NCBI GenBank assembly: GCA_963768085.1
Contig: CAVYGO010000003.1
Coordinates: 1,178,001 to 1,242,000 of the forward strand
DNA: 64,000 bases
Direction of reading: 5' to 3'
Source of the DNA: Pukyongia sp963768085
GTDB taxonomy: Bacteria > Bacteroidota > Bacteroidia > Flavobacteriales > Flavobacteriaceae
A program made the position numbers and the translations under genes. The notes beneath the pieces are model-generated. The model had not been told where the DNA came from. It made no database searches and saw only the letters and a list, made by a program, of their open reading frames with translations. Below, in pieces: positions 23,284-32,377 of this stretch; the stretch's first letter is position 1; each line of letters begins with the position of its first letter.

Positions 23284-24744
23284 TTATCTATTCAGCCATA
23301 ATTCAACTGCTTGCTTAAGTTCTGCCGCTTTTTCCGGATTGCGTTCTATCCAGTTCTCAGTCTCATCCGGATTCTGCTCTAAATTAAACAGTACAGGGGT
23401 TTCTTCATGATGTATGTATTTGAACTCTCCATCGAAAACCGATTTAAAATCCCGCATCTCACTAAATGCTAATCCCGCTCCCGTAAATGTTCCTTCACAG
23501 TCGAGCAAAGGCAACAAACTATTACCATTCTTTACAGAATTAAGTGTAGCATCACTCACTTCTGCCAGTTCCAGGGTGGTTTTCACAAGGTCGATGAGTT
23601 CTACGGGCGTTTCCTCGAGCTTGGGCTCGAAAAATTTAGGGTAGGAAATAATAAGAGACGCATTCAACACCTCTTTGAACAAGGTGTTTTTTCCAAGTAA
23701 TCCGTGATCCCCGGTCATGATCCCATGGTCTGAGAAAAATATAATGACGGTATTATCTTTATAGCGAGAAGTTTTAATATACCTGAGAAGTCGGCCAATC
23801 TGATCATCCACATATGCTATGGCACCTACATAGTTTTTTCGGTACCCTAAGGTAGTATACGGATTGTAAATATCGTTGGGATATTTTTTTAACTCGGCAG
23901 GCACTTCGAAAGTTTCCATTAGAGGGTCTATGGGTAACGGCATATTGCTGTTAAAAAGTCCGTTCGTATATCCTTCCGGAACATTAAACGGCCCGTGAGG
24001 GCCGGAATAATTCATCCACATAAAGAATGGCCTTTCTTCTTTATATTCAGTTAATTTATCCACGGCATAGGTGGTAAAATGACCATCCATATATTCAGTA
24101 TCAGGATGTAATGTGGTGCTCGTACCACCACCTTCTTTCGCAAAGGTCTCCAATAATCCCTTTTCGTATAAGAAATCGCCATAGGTCTCACGACCTGTTA
24201 TCCAGCCTTCAGGCGTAACCAACTGCTTGTGTATCATTTCCAACACCATGGACCGGCCATACGATTGATATACTGAATCGAATCCCATATTGCATTGTAT
24301 GGCTTTGTTGCGCAGGTCTATAACATTCTTTGGTCTAAGTCCTTTACCATAAGGGATAAGATGATTTTTACCCACCCAGAAATTAGTATATCCCTGCTGC
24401 TGCAAGGCCATTGGGAATGCCCAGATATCCTTAGGCAACGATTTTAGATCAAGATTCTCGTATAATCCTAATTCGTGCGGATATTTACCGGTGATGAGCG
24501 AATTGCGCGAAGGGGTGCACATCACTCCCTGTACCATTGCGTTCTTGAAGATCACCCCTGAATGAGCGAGACTGTCTATATGAGGTGTTCTGGAAAACTT
24601 AGCTCCGTTGTAGCCAAGATATTTAAAGGTTAGGTCGTCGACTTCAATAAATAGAATATTCGGTTGTTCCTTTTCCTTAATTTCAGACTCACCACTACAC
24701 GAATATAGTATGCAAATAAAGAGCAGGAGGATTAGGTTTTTCAT
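23284..24744 (-). CDS. Sulfatase lipoprotein (formylglycine type)
   Basis: A 486-aa sulfatase starting at ATG 24744 (MKNLILLLFICILYSCSG: lipoprotein signal). An upstream in-frame ATG at 24792 would place 16 residues ahead of the signal. Metal-binding NILFIEVDDL is followed by MVQGVMCTPSRNSLITGKYP. The CTPSR motif holds the Cys that a maturase turns into formylglycine. SDHGIMTGDHGLLGK completes the alkaline-phosphatase-fold active site. The overall pattern is like iduronate-2-sulfatase-type S1 enzymes that act on sulfated polysaccharides. No SusC/SusD pair or glycoside hydrolase is nearby, so it is an orphan here, and the formylglycine-generating enzyme must be encoded elsewhere. Substrate unknown. 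Confidence 0.85.
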   Translation of the reverse strand: MKNLILLLFICILYSCSGESEIKEKEQPNILFIEVDDLTFKYLGYNGAKFSRTPHIDSLAHSGVIFKNAMVQGVMCTPSRNSLITGKYPHELGLYENLDLKSLPKDIWAFPMALQQQGYTNFWVGKNHLIPYGKGLRPKNVIDLRNKAIQCNMGFDSVYQSYGRSMVLEMIHKQLVTPEGWITGRETYGDFLYEKGLLETFAKEGGGTSTTLHPDTEYMDGHFTTYAVDKLTEYKEERPFFMWMNYSGPHGPFNVPEGYTNGLFNSNMPLPIDPLMETFEVPAELKKYPNDIYNPYTTLGYRKNYVGAIAYVDDQIGRLLRYIKTSRYKDNTVIIFFSDHGIMTGDHGLLGKNTLFKEVLNASLIISYPKFFEPKLEETPVELIDLVKTTLELAEVSDATLNSVKNGNSLLPLLDCEGTFTGAGLAFSEMRDFKSVFDGEFKYIHHEETPVLFNLEQNPDETENWIERNPEKAAELKQAVELWLNR

Positions 24745-24899
24745 AGGAGCTCCGGAAATGTATTGATCATTTTGAAAAACAATATACCACAAATTTCTTT
24801 TAATGCCAGGCAGCTGTTGATGATATGTATGGTGTTGAGGAATCGTTATCTTTCGGTATCTTTGTTACTTATTATTATCATTTATCAATTATCCGAAAC

Positions 24900-25580
24900 A
24901 TGAAAAAATTATTCTTCCTTGTAATTTCGATTTTTACCTTCGTAAGTTGCCAGTTCACAGAGACTATGGTTATGAACGAGGACGGAAGTGGCCGTATGTC
25001 ATTAAGTATCGATCTAAGCGAGATGATGGCATTTGGTGGTGAGATGGCTCAGGATTCTACGTTAACGAAGCAGGACACTATTATCTCATTTAAACAGATC
25101 TTCGAAGAAAAGAAAGATAGTATCGCCAAGCTCTCCATGGCGGAGCAAAAACGTCTAAAGAAGATGGAAAACTATAACATCCATATGGTTTCCGATCCTG
25201 ACGAGAACAAAATGGAGCTGGATGTGTTTACCGATTTCAAAGACATTTCAGAAGCCAATGATCTTATGAAAGGATTCGAACAATCTGAAAGTTATATCCC
25301 TGGCAATGAGGTTTCAAAAACTGAAGATGACGGGGGTCAGCCGGAACCTGAATTAATGGGAGTTTCATACACATTTAAAAATGGTGTTTTCAAACGTGAC
25401 GCATTCATTAAAGATGAAAAGAGACATAAATCGCAGGTAGATAGCATGAAACAGGCAGAAGCATTTATGAGTTCAATGAAATATAAAGTGAAATACACAT
25501 TCCCGCGGAGGATTAAAAGCACTTCCGTGGAAGATGCAACATTCTCCCTGGATGGGAAAACGATGGAAATAGAACGATAG
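24900..25580 (+). CDS. Lipoprotein of unknown function, 3' end apparently frameshifted
   Basis: A 226-aa lipoprotein from ATG 24900 (MKKLFFLVISIFTFVSCQ, Cys17); an in-frame ATG at 24825 would put 25 residues ahead of the signal. The mature part has ETMVMNEDGSGRMSLSIDLS and a long Glu/Lys/Met-rich helical middle. The reading ends at TAG 25578-25580 after TMEIER. In the +1 frame the sequence continues at once as SFLDYFKDPDVLDIEVELEN, stop 25639-25641, two bases before lipB, with the same acidic style. A single extra T near 25578 would explain this: either a real truncating frameshift or a sequence error. Family not recognised. Confidence 0.6.
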   Translation: MKKLFFLVISIFTFVSCQFTETMVMNEDGSGRMSLSIDLSEMMAFGGEMAQDSTLTKQDTIISFKQIFEEKKDSIAKLSMAEQKRLKKMENYNIHMVSDPDENKMELDVFTDFKDISEANDLMKGFEQSESYIPGNEVSKTEDDGGQPEPELMGVSYTFKNGVFKRDAFIKDEKRHKSQVDSMKQAEAFMSSMKYKVKYTFPRRIKSTSVEDATFSLDGKTMEIER

Positions 25581-25643
25581 CTTCCTTGATTATTTCAAAG
25601 ATCCGGATGTGCTGGATATTGAAGTGGAACTGGAGAATTAACA

Positions 25644-26369
25644 ATGAATAAAAAAGTTAAAATACGCGACCTTGGAAATAAGGACTATAAGGAAACATGG
25701 GATTATCAGGAGGATCTGTTTCAGGAGATTATCAGTATAAAGATCAGGAACAGGAGAGAGGATGCCGGATTGGAAACTCCTAATTATTTCCTGTTTGTAG
25801 AACACCCGCATGTCTATACTATGGGCAAGAGTGGGGATCTGGAAAATTTGTTGGTTTCTGAAGCGAAGCTGGCGGAAATTGGCGCCACTTTCTACAAAAT
25901 AAACCGAGGTGGTGATATTACCTATCACGGGCCCGGGCAGATCGTTGGCTACCCTATCCTCGATTTGGAAAATTTCTTTACCGATATTCACAAATACCTT
26001 CGTTTGTTGGAAGAAATGATCATACTCACCTTGGCCGACTACGGGATAAAAGGAGAGCGTTCTAAAGGGGAAACCGGGGTCTGGCTGGATGTAGGCACTC
26101 CTTTTGCCCGGAAGATCTGCGCAATGGGTGTACGCGCGAGTCGCTGGGTGACCATGCACGGGTTTGCGTTCAATATAAATTCCGACCTGGGCTATTTCGA
26201 TCATATGATTCCCTGCGGAATTAGAGGCAAAGCGGTGACTTCCTTAAATGTTGAATTAGGCAAAGCAGAAGTGAATATGGAAGAAGTAAAAGAAAAACTA
26301 AAAAAGCATTTTACCACTCTTTTCGAAGCCGATCTGAGTAAGAAAATGCTTTTATCTCAACCAGAATAA
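25644..26369 (+). CDS. lipB: Octanoyl-[acyl-carrier-protein]-protein N-octanoyltransferase
   Basis: LipB, 241 aa, transfers octanoate from acyl-ACP to the lipoyl domains of 2-oxoacid dehydrogenases and GcvH, the first step of endogenous lipoate synthesis. The family motif RGGDITYHGPGQIVGYPI (88-105) and the catalytic pair Lys157 (ARKICAMGVR) and Cys191 (HMIPCGI) are both present. The protein is cytosolic. It starts two bases after the apparent 'true' end of the preceding lipoprotein reading frame (25641), so the two are probably one transcript. Confidence 0.95.
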   Translation: MNKKVKIRDLGNKDYKETWDYQEDLFQEIISIKIRNRREDAGLETPNYFLFVEHPHVYTMGKSGDLENLLVSEAKLAEIGATFYKINRGGDITYHGPGQIVGYPILDLENFFTDIHKYLRLLEEMIILTLADYGIKGERSKGETGVWLDVGTPFARKICAMGVRASRWVTMHGFAFNINSDLGYFDHMIPCGIRGKAVTSLNVELGKAEVNMEEVKEKLKKHFTTLFEADLSKKMLLSQPE

Positions 26370-26435
26370 TCTCAGAAATTCCAGAAGTTAACGTGCTGGA
26401 GTTTGGAGACTCACCTTTTTTCTAGTGTAAATAAA

Positions 26436-26963
26436 TTAACGAGGACCAACTCTAGGCCCTTCATTTGTGATGCGAATGGTAAGTATCTTTGAGGTTTCAT
26501 TTCCCTTATAATCAATAGTTGTGAAATAAACATCAAACTCTTCCACAGTACTGGTAGTAGCCCCATTTGCAATAAAATCTACAGAAGTAAACAGCCCAGT
26601 TAACGGGTCATTTCTATCACTGTTACATAGTATTTCCAGTTGGCCCATACTAATGCTGCGAATATTACAAGGACCCGCAAAGGTACTAGTTACTCGAAAA
26701 ATAGGGTTTCCGGGAAGTCTCCACCTAAGAAGTTGTACTCCGCCTGCATCATTTGTAGAGATTAAAGCATTGTATGCCTCCCCACGTTTAAGATATAAAA
26801 CACTATTGTCAAAGTCGAAAGTTTCTTTTATTTCCTCATTAAGCGTAGTTCCCCGAATGTGGAATAAAAAAGTGGGTGCCACCGAATCCCGTTCAGGAAC
26901 GACCGTTTTACAACCTCCAATGAGGAAGGTCAGAAACAAAAAGCCTATAATGAGTTTATGCAT
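26436..26963 (-). CDS. Small lipoprotein, paralogue of the 27683 gene
   Basis: A 175-aa lipoprotein (lipobox LIGGC, Cys18). The N-terminal half matches the 178-aa lipoprotein two genes upstream: VPERDSVAPTFLFHIRGTTL versus VRDTVDPSFVFMITGDGL, FDFDNSVLYLKRG versus FDFDNKALYLRRG, and a shared C-terminus (ILTIRITNEGPRVG). A beta-rich, Ig-like domain is likely. It is the last gene of the packed minus-strand run that begins at 32526, 5 nt after the TapB-like gene. Duplication within one operon suggests two related subunits of an envelope complex; that is inference. Confidence 0.65.
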   Translation of the reverse strand: MHKLIIGFLFLTFLIGGCKTVVPERDSVAPTFLFHIRGTTLNEEIKETFDFDNSVLYLKRGEAYNALISTNDAGGVQLLRWRLPGNPIFRVTSTFAGPCNIRSISMGQLEILCNSDRNDPLTGLFTSVDFIANGATTSTVEEFDVYFTTIDYKGNETSKILTIRITNEGPRVGPR

Positions 26964-26968
26964 CGCTA

Positions 26969-27664
26969 TTATTTAGAAATTGCGGTTAGCAGGCTGGTAT
27001 TAGCAATTTTGCCTTTTTTATTATAGTCTTCAGATTTTACAAAACCAACACCTTCGGCTATCCATTGTTTTGAGGTTCGGCTCTGGTTGGCCGCCATCGA
27101 CTTTATCCTTGTGGTCTGCGTGATTACATAACAATCGAAGGTGCCGGCAGGTACCGTGATGCTTTCTTTGTCCAGGACTTTTCTATCGGTAATAATCGTA
27201 CTCATATTGAAATTCATTCCCGACATAGACATTTTAATTATGATTTCTGCATCGGGCAGGGTTTGTCCAACAGACAGATCGTTCGGGATATCGAGATTGG
27301 TTCCCGTAATGTCATAATCCATTTCCTCGCCATAGGCCGCCATCATACTCTGATTCATCAACGATTTAAAATCGATAGAAACTACACCGTCCTTACACGT
27401 TGCTTCATATTCGGACCCCTGGATTTCTTTCCCTTTTTTGTCGATCAGCTTCATGGACATATTCGCCACCGTGGCATCGCCCGTAGTAGTGACATTGTTG
27501 ATATAGTATTCAACCATCCCCTGCATTTTGCCTTTGGCGTTATACATGGTTAATTGGGACATTGCTCCTTCTGAAAAGGGATAGTATTTACTGCAATTAG
27601 ACTGTCCATACGTTATAAAGGCTGTACAGCAAATGGCTACTAAAGTAATGAGTGTTTTTTTCAT
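26969..27664 (-). CDS. TapB/DUF3108-like exported protein
   Basis: A 231-aa protein with a signal peptide (FITYGQS) and no lipobox. Its pattern is that of the TapB/DUF3108-like family: KYYPFSEGAMSQLTMYNAKG near the mature N-terminus, then SITVPAGTFDCYVITQTTRI and the C-terminal KQWIAEGVGFVKSED. These proteins have a beta-barrel-like soluble fold and unknown function. The gene lies between the two paralogous lipoproteins (18 nt after one, 5 nt before the other) within the operon 32526-26436. Confidence 0.7.
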   Translation of the reverse strand: MKKTLITLVAICCTAFITYGQSNCSKYYPFSEGAMSQLTMYNAKGKMQGMVEYYINNVTTTGDATVANMSMKLIDKKGKEIQGSEYEATCKDGVVSIDFKSLMNQSMMAAYGEEMDYDITGTNLDIPNDLSVGQTLPDAEIIIKMSMSGMNFNMSTIITDRKVLDKESITVPAGTFDCYVITQTTRIKSMAANQSRTSKQWIAEGVGFVKSEDYNKKGKIANTSLLTAISK

Positions 27665-27682
27665 TGTTTTATATTTTAATTT

Positions 27683-28219
27683 TTAGTCTCTTGATCCTAT
27701 TCTTGATGGTTCATTGGTAATACGAACGACAAGGGTTTTTTGTAACGTGTTATCGTGATGGTCAATTCCGGTAAACACAAATTCATAGTTAATAATATTG
27801 CCGCTTAATGCTCCGCCGACAGCTTCCATACCCCGTGAAGTAATAGTTGCTCCGTTCACCGGGGTACCTCCGAAATCGTTAAATTGATATTTGGCAAGCG
27901 ATGGGTCGCCGGAATTTGCGGTCAACCAGCCATATTTATTATGTAACCGAATTACTCTGCCGTCCGGTAAGAGCCAGCTGGCCTGTTTTAATCCTCCTTG
28001 ATCGGTCACGGTGAGAGTTACATTATACCTGGCACCTCTACGTAAATATAGTGCCTTATTGTCGAAATCGAAAGCAGGCGTTATATTCTCATTTAAGCCG
28101 TCTCCGGTGATCATGAATACAAACGATGGATCTACAGTATCCCTCACAGGAATTGTAGTAGCACAGGAAGTGAACAATAGCAGGGTAGAGATCGAGTATA
28201 GATAATATAGTTTTTTCAT
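27683..28219 (-). CDS. Small lipoprotein, paralogue of the 26436 gene
   Basis: A 178-aa lipoprotein (lipobox LLFTSC, Cys19). Two shared blocks (FDFDNKALYLRRGARYNV and VVRITNEPSRIG) identify it as a paralogue of the 175-aa protein at 26436. A beta-sandwich is likely. It starts 9 nt after the OmpA-like lipoprotein and ends 18 nt before the TapB-like gene. Function unknown. Confidence 0.65.
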   Translation of the reverse strand: MKKLYYLYSISTLLLFTSCATTIPVRDTVDPSFVFMITGDGLNENITPAFDFDNKALYLRRGARYNVTLTVTDQGGLKQASWLLPDGRVIRLHNKYGWLTANSGDPSLAKYQFNDFGGTPVNGATITSRGMEAVGGALSGNIINYEFVFTGIDHHDNTLQKTLVVRITNEPSRIGSRD

Positions 28220-28228
28220 ATCAAATTT

Positions 28229-29959
28229 TTAACTGTTTGAAGGAATTATGAGTATTTCCACACGCCTGTTCTTCTGCTTGTTTTCATCCGAGTCGTTTGG
28301 AGCAACGGGCCTGGTTTCACCATAGCCCTTGATGCTGTAATTATAATCATCGGGGAGATTGGATTTCAAATACACAGATACTTCGTTGGCGCGATTTTTC
28401 GAAAGCTTTAAATTGCTTTGTGGAGAGCCCACATTATCCGTATGTCCTTCCACGATTATTGTCCCTTTAGGAATTTCCTTTACGCCCTCCAGAAGTTTTT
28501 CAAGTTCTGAAGTTGCCGATTCTTTTAATTTAAATTCTGCAGTATCGAATAATACCGAACTGTCTATATTAAGCCGTACAGCACCTCCGATGGCCGCTAC
28601 CGCATCGACGTCGGCGCCGGGAACCGTACTGTAGGTGTCCAGATCGGTAAGACGAATGTAATTAAAGGTTTCACCGGGTTTCACAAACTCAGCGATATCT
28701 ACCTTGGCCGTTCCTCCCTCAATCTTACCAATTTCCAGCCAATCCTTGCCATCTTTAGAGATCTCTAGTTTTGTGGGTTCTATTTTCCCCATTTCGAAGA
28801 CATACAAATCCGGGCCATTTACATCAGTGAGTGCGTTGTTGGTGAATTCTAAAGTCAAAACCCCATTTAAACCCAGGTTACCAATACGCGTATCTTTTAA
28901 ACGGAAATTTTCCAATGCCATATCCGGCTCACCCAATACACCCGCTGAATTAGACCCATCAGTCCCCAGGTCATGTGAGATGACCTCGTCCGCAAAAGAC
29001 AGGTCACCAAAAGGAAGGTAGATATATTTTCTCCTGGAATCGACATAGGTATTTCCAATGTCCTCGTTTTCCCCGTACCAGCCGGGATTCAACTTGTAAA
29101 ACTCAGCTTTGGCTTTGTTAGCGGACCTCATAAACCGGTTAGGTTCTGCGGTTAATCGTTTACTGAAAAAAGCAACAGCTTCCTTAAATCCCACCGTACA
29201 GGAAGAACTTTCAAGATGTTCGTTTACCGCTACTGGAATTTCGAAATTAATGGCGCGTTTAGCCGCTAACATATTCGAGATTTTTTCTGTTTTAGGGAAA
29301 GTTTTAAGAAATTCAAGCTCTTCCTTGTTCACTTCAAAAAACTCCAGTAGGATAGGCTCAATGTTATCCTGAGAAGCTACACCAATTCTACGAAGTGCAG
29401 TTTGGCCCTGGGTTCTGCCTTTGAACAGATAGAGCCGCATCATATCTTCGATAAAACTACCACTTGAATCACCTATGATTTCCCGAAGGCGCTCCTGGGC
29501 AATTACTTCGTATCCTTTGGAAATTGACCCATAAGCTACGTTTAGTTCAATGAGATCTTTTAATGAATCCATCGATTCCGGAGAATTTCCTACATGTGAT
29601 TTTAGCTTTGGAAGATTAATCAAATATTCAATGTCCAAATCCGTGATCATATTTTGTGAAACTATGTCCGGGTCATTTTCGATCAGGTTTTGCATAAAGG
29701 CCAACTCTTCTTCGTTCAGGCTTTCCTTTTTGACATATACTGTGTTCATCCCATGGTCGAAAATGGACTTGATTTTGGCTTCAGGTTCTTCTTCCTCATC
29801 ACTTTCCTCCTCGATTTCCTCAGGTAAATCAATTTCAGGTTCCAGCTCTATAATAGGCTGTTCTTCCATGACCGACTCGGCAGTTTCCTTCTCTTCAGAA
29901 GCATTTTTACAGGAGACCATGAAGAAAAAGATGGCCATAATATATAGTAGCGCTTTCAT
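28229..29959 (-). CDS. OmpA-like peptidoglycan-binding lipoprotein with discoidin-like middle domain
   Basis: A 576-aa lipoprotein (lipobox FFMVSC, Cys17) with an acidic Glu-rich linker (~35-62). A helical region of ~200 residues follows. The middle beta domain (~330-470) has SNSAGVLGEPDMALENF, NGPDLYVFEMG, GKDWLEIGKIEGG, YIRLTDLDT and GADVDAVAAIGG, a pattern of carbohydrate-binding/discoidin-like secreted domains. The C-terminal ~110 residues are an OmpA domain: VLFDTAEFKLKESA, IIVEGHTDNVGSPQSNLKLS and RAVEVSVYL-type helix (RANEVSVYL), KNRRVEILI. It would tether an outer-membrane assembly to peptidoglycan. It starts one base after the 447-aa gene ends, so translation is probably coupled. Confidence 0.8.
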   Translation of the reverse strand: MKALLYIMAIFFFMVSCKNASEEKETAESVMEEQPIIELEPEIDLPEEIEEESDEEEEPEAKIKSIFDHGMNTVYVKKESLNEEELAFMQNLIENDPDIVSQNMITDLDIEYLINLPKLKSHVGNSPESMDSLKDLIELNVAYGSISKGYEVIAQERLREIIGDSSGSFIEDMMRLYLFKGRTQGQTALRRIGVASQDNIEPILLEFFEVNKEELEFLKTFPKTEKISNMLAAKRAINFEIPVAVNEHLESSSCTVGFKEAVAFFSKRLTAEPNRFMRSANKAKAEFYKLNPGWYGENEDIGNTYVDSRRKYIYLPFGDLSFADEVISHDLGTDGSNSAGVLGEPDMALENFRLKDTRIGNLGLNGVLTLEFTNNALTDVNGPDLYVFEMGKIEPTKLEISKDGKDWLEIGKIEGGTAKVDIAEFVKPGETFNYIRLTDLDTYSTVPGADVDAVAAIGGAVRLNIDSSVLFDTAEFKLKESATSELEKLLEGVKEIPKGTIIVEGHTDNVGSPQSNLKLSKNRANEVSVYLKSNLPDDYNYSIKGYGETRPVAPNDSDENKQKNRRVEILIIPSNS

Positions 29960-29960
29960 T

Positions 29961-31304
29961 TTAGTCCGGTCGTTTATAGTTCATCGCAGTGAATTCATAG
30001 TACATATAGCCAAAACGGTCATACCAGTCCTGAATTCCATGCTGTGCTTCACAATCGTTTAGTTTCATAAGCGCATTCTTTTGAGCGCGTAAGAGATCCA
30101 TATATTTTTTATCGTATGTTTTCTGAAGTTGTTTAATGGATTTCATAATTTTAGTTCGCTCTGCCTGCCAGGCCAGTCCGGATACCCCATGAACTCCGGA
30201 AACATTATCTCCGAAGGCAATAGCACGGTCGGTGAATGTTTTCGTGCAACTATAAATAGTTTTAAGGCGTTCGAAGGTATACCGACTATGATTAAGCGCA
30301 TCTCGTGCTTCTGTAAAGCAGCTACCACATTCGGCTGTTTCACAAAAACTTGGAACTCTTGGCATACCCGGGGGTGGTACCGAATTAATACAATCCCCAA
30401 GGCCCACATAAGAATCATAAAGATCGCGAACCCTTCTATATCGTTCATCATCCTCGATGATGTCGCCCACTTCTCCAAGTCGATCCAATCCTTCATCGAT
30501 GGTATCACCGGCATCATCGAAGAGCTCTTCACCTATTTCCCGTAAGCGCTCTCTGTATTGAAGATTTCTAATATCGTCCAGATCCACTTCCTCAATTTCG
30601 ATCTCCAGGTCTATTTCACCAGCACCCTGGGCCAAAACATTCGATGGAATAGACATTCCCAGTATGAAAAGAATTATTCCAGCCTTGTTTTTCGACATCA
30701 CTTTGGAAGCCAGAAAACCAATAACAAGAAGTGCAACACCCAGTATAATGTACAATATGGTGTTTCCCGATCCGGATGACGATCCACCGGAAGATGACGC
30801 GTTGTTATCACTTCCTTCTAGATCACTTTCCGTTGCCGGTTTAAATGGAGAGCCCATGTATTCCTCAATAACCGGACTTGCATAGACCACCATGGTATAG
30901 TTGATCTTGTCATTGCCGGGATACACCTTGAAACCAAAGTCTCCTTCCGCCCGAAGTTTGAAGTTTATAATTCCATTCTTGGCGCTTCCTGTAGTCTCAC
31001 TCGACTCAATATCCCCCCAGGTATTTCGAACCAGATCCACTTTAAAATTCGGACTTCCGAAATTACTGAAAATGTATACATCGATGAACTGAAGCATATT
31101 ACAGCCCGCTACATAAAAATACTGGGGTTGGTCAATAATGGTTGCATTCGCCGCTACGGCCGTTGCACCTTTAACTTTTTTATCTTCTTTAAGCTCTAAT
31201 CTTTGTGGCTTTATGTTTTCGTCCAGGGTATATGGTTGGGCGAATGTAGTGCTGGTGATTGCCGCAATGAACGCTATGAATAGTAATGTTTTTAAATTTC
31301 TCAT
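29961..31304 (-). CDS. Membrane protein of unknown function with periplasmic domain and Cys-rich C-terminal helix region
   Basis: A 447-aa protein with a signal peptide (TTFAQ). A ~130-residue beta-rich domain (YFYVAGCNMLQFIDVYIFS, FGFKVYPGNDKINYTMVVYA) leads into a Ser/Gly/Asn linker (~165-185). Two close transmembrane helices follow (TILYIILGVALLVIGFLA, IILFILGMSIP). The C-terminal ~220 residues are helical and contain paired Cys residues (CETAECGSCFTEARD, SCTKTF, NDCEAQHG). The first two codons overlap the last bases of the 97-aa gene (31301/31304) and its stop is 1 nt before the OmpA-like gene. Family not recognised. It is probably the membrane core of this operon's envelope complex. Confidence 0.6.
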   Translation of the reverse strand: MRNLKTLLFIAFIAAITSTTFAQPYTLDENIKPQRLELKEDKKVKGATAVAANATIIDQPQYFYVAGCNMLQFIDVYIFSNFGSPNFKVDLVRNTWGDIESSETTGSAKNGIINFKLRAEGDFGFKVYPGNDKINYTMVVYASPVIEEYMGSPFKPATESDLEGSDNNASSSGGSSSGSGNTILYIILGVALLVIGFLASKVMSKNKAGIILFILGMSIPSNVLAQGAGEIDLEIEIEEVDLDDIRNLQYRERLREIGEELFDDAGDTIDEGLDRLGEVGDIIEDDERYRRVRDLYDSYVGLGDCINSVPPPGMPRVPSFCETAECGSCFTEARDALNHSRYTFERLKTIYSCTKTFTDRAIAFGDNVSGVHGVSGLAWQAERTKIMKSIKQLQKTYDKKYMDLLRAQKNALMKLNDCEAQHGIQDWYDRFGYMYYEFTAMNYKRPD

Positions 31305-31594
31305 GACTTAATATTTTGTTTAGGAGACGGGATACTGTCGTTTGTACTATCGATAATCGCTTCATTATCTTTTTTCGATTTCCGCTTATCGCGTTTTCTG
31401 TCTTTCTTTGGGGCTTCCAATACACTATCAAGAGCTCTGTCTGTGGACTTTCGAGTTTCCCGTTCTACTCTGCGTTCAACCGTTCTTTCTGCCGCGCGTT
31501 CGGCGCTTTTACTCAATTTTTTGAAGACCTGAGCATCTGCCTGGGTTCCTAATAATAGAAAGAAAAGGATCAATAAGTACTTTGTTGTTTTCAT
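31301..31594 (-). CDS. 97-aa exported highly charged protein
   Basis: Signal peptide (MKTTKYLLILFFLLLGTQAD) then a strongly basic/acidic helical region: SKSAERAAERTVERRVERET followed by KKDRKRDKRKSKKDNE and a polar tail. It is likely an extended charged helix that could bind a partner or peptidoglycan. The stop codon overlaps the ATG of the 447-aa membrane gene, and it begins 30 nt after the C1q-like gene. Not a recognised family. Confidence 0.55.
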   Translation of the reverse strand: MKTTKYLLILFFLLLGTQADAQVFKKLSKSAERAAERTVERRVERETRKSTDRALDSVLEAPKKDRKRDKRKSKKDNEAIIDSTNDSIPSPKQNIKS

Positions 31595-31624
31595 GATTTA
31601 ATGATTTCGATATACGATTATTTT

Positions 31625-32377
31625 TTAGTCAATCTTTTTAATAGTTAACCAGGTACTTCTCCCAGCGGTACTTGCCCCTCCATAAACCCCGGCAGCTGAA
31701 AGATTAGTGGCTCTTATTTCAACCTGATCACCGGCTGAGAATTGTTCAATAAAAGTGGTTGAATAGGTAATACCAAAGCTTGTATTCACAAAGCTACCTC
31801 GCTGTTCGATTGTGGTTGCATGGTAAACACTGTTGAGGTAGATACGGTTACTCATGAGCATTTCATAATCAGGTGCACTGAGCGATACATTAAATGAAGT
31901 CCTGATCTCATAGAGACCATCTGTTGGTACGGTATACGTTCCTGTGGCTGTATCGTAAGACCCTCCACCCGAATTCGTCGTAACTGAATTGAGGAAAAGG
32001 ATAAGATTGCTGCCTTGTGCAAAACTGGTAGAGGCAGTAGTGCTGGATACCTTTAACAGCACCGGAGCAACATCTGCGGCAATGGTTACTTTCTTCCAGA
32101 CAGAATCTGTGTCGAAATAATAAAGTCCAGTTCCATTACCTCCTGTAGTGGCCGTATTGGTATTCCAGATAAGCAAACCAATTGCAGCGGTGTTGGTACC
32201 ATCGAGACTGGTATCGGTTACATCAGAAAGATTAATCCTTGGAACCAATAGTCCCTGTTCGGAAGAATTAATATCCAGCGCAGCCGAAGGGTTCGGACTA
32301 ACGGTCCCAATTCCTACCTGAGCCACCCCAACTTGAAGTATACATCCTACTAAAAACATTAAGATTATTTTCTTCAT
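31625..32377 (-). CDS. Exported VGINT-module protein with C1q-like domain
   Basis: A 250-aa protein with a signal peptide to residue ~19 (VGVAQ). The N-terminal module is like the genes at 2347-9673 (VGIGTVSPNPSAALDINSSE, GLLVPRINLSDV, GLLIWNTNTATTGG). The C-terminal ~130 residues (YDTATGTYTVPTDGLYEIRT, FNVSLSAPDYEML, SAGDQVEIRATNLSA) are a good C1q/TNF-like jelly roll. Its start codon overlaps the stop of the 50-aa ORF at 32374-32526, so translation is probably coupled. It is the second gene of the envelope operon. A secreted trimeric binding protein is plausible but unproven. Confidence 0.75.
   Translation of the reverse strand: MKKIILMFLVGCILQVGVAQVGIGTVSPNPSAALDINSSEQGLLVPRINLSDVTDTSLDGTNTAAIGLLIWNTNTATTGGNGTGLYYFDTDSVWKKVTIAADVAPVLLKVSSTTASTSFAQGSNLILFLNSVTTNSGGGSYDTATGTYTVPTDGLYEIRTSFNVSLSAPDYEMLMSNRIYLNSVYHATTIEQRGSFVNTSFGITYSTTFIEQFSAGDQVEIRATNLSAAGVYGGASTAGRSTWLTIKKID

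Noticed and set aside
23284..24744. Sulfatase gene as part of a polysaccharide utilisation locus
   Set aside because: No SusC/SusD pair, glycoside hydrolase or HTCS propeller regulator is adjacent; it stands as an orphan.
26436..28219. The two paralogous small lipoproteins as a toxin-antitoxin or immunity pair
   Set aside because: Both have lipoprotein signals and the same beta-rich fold, with no toxin-like partner. Duplication of an envelope subunit is more likely.
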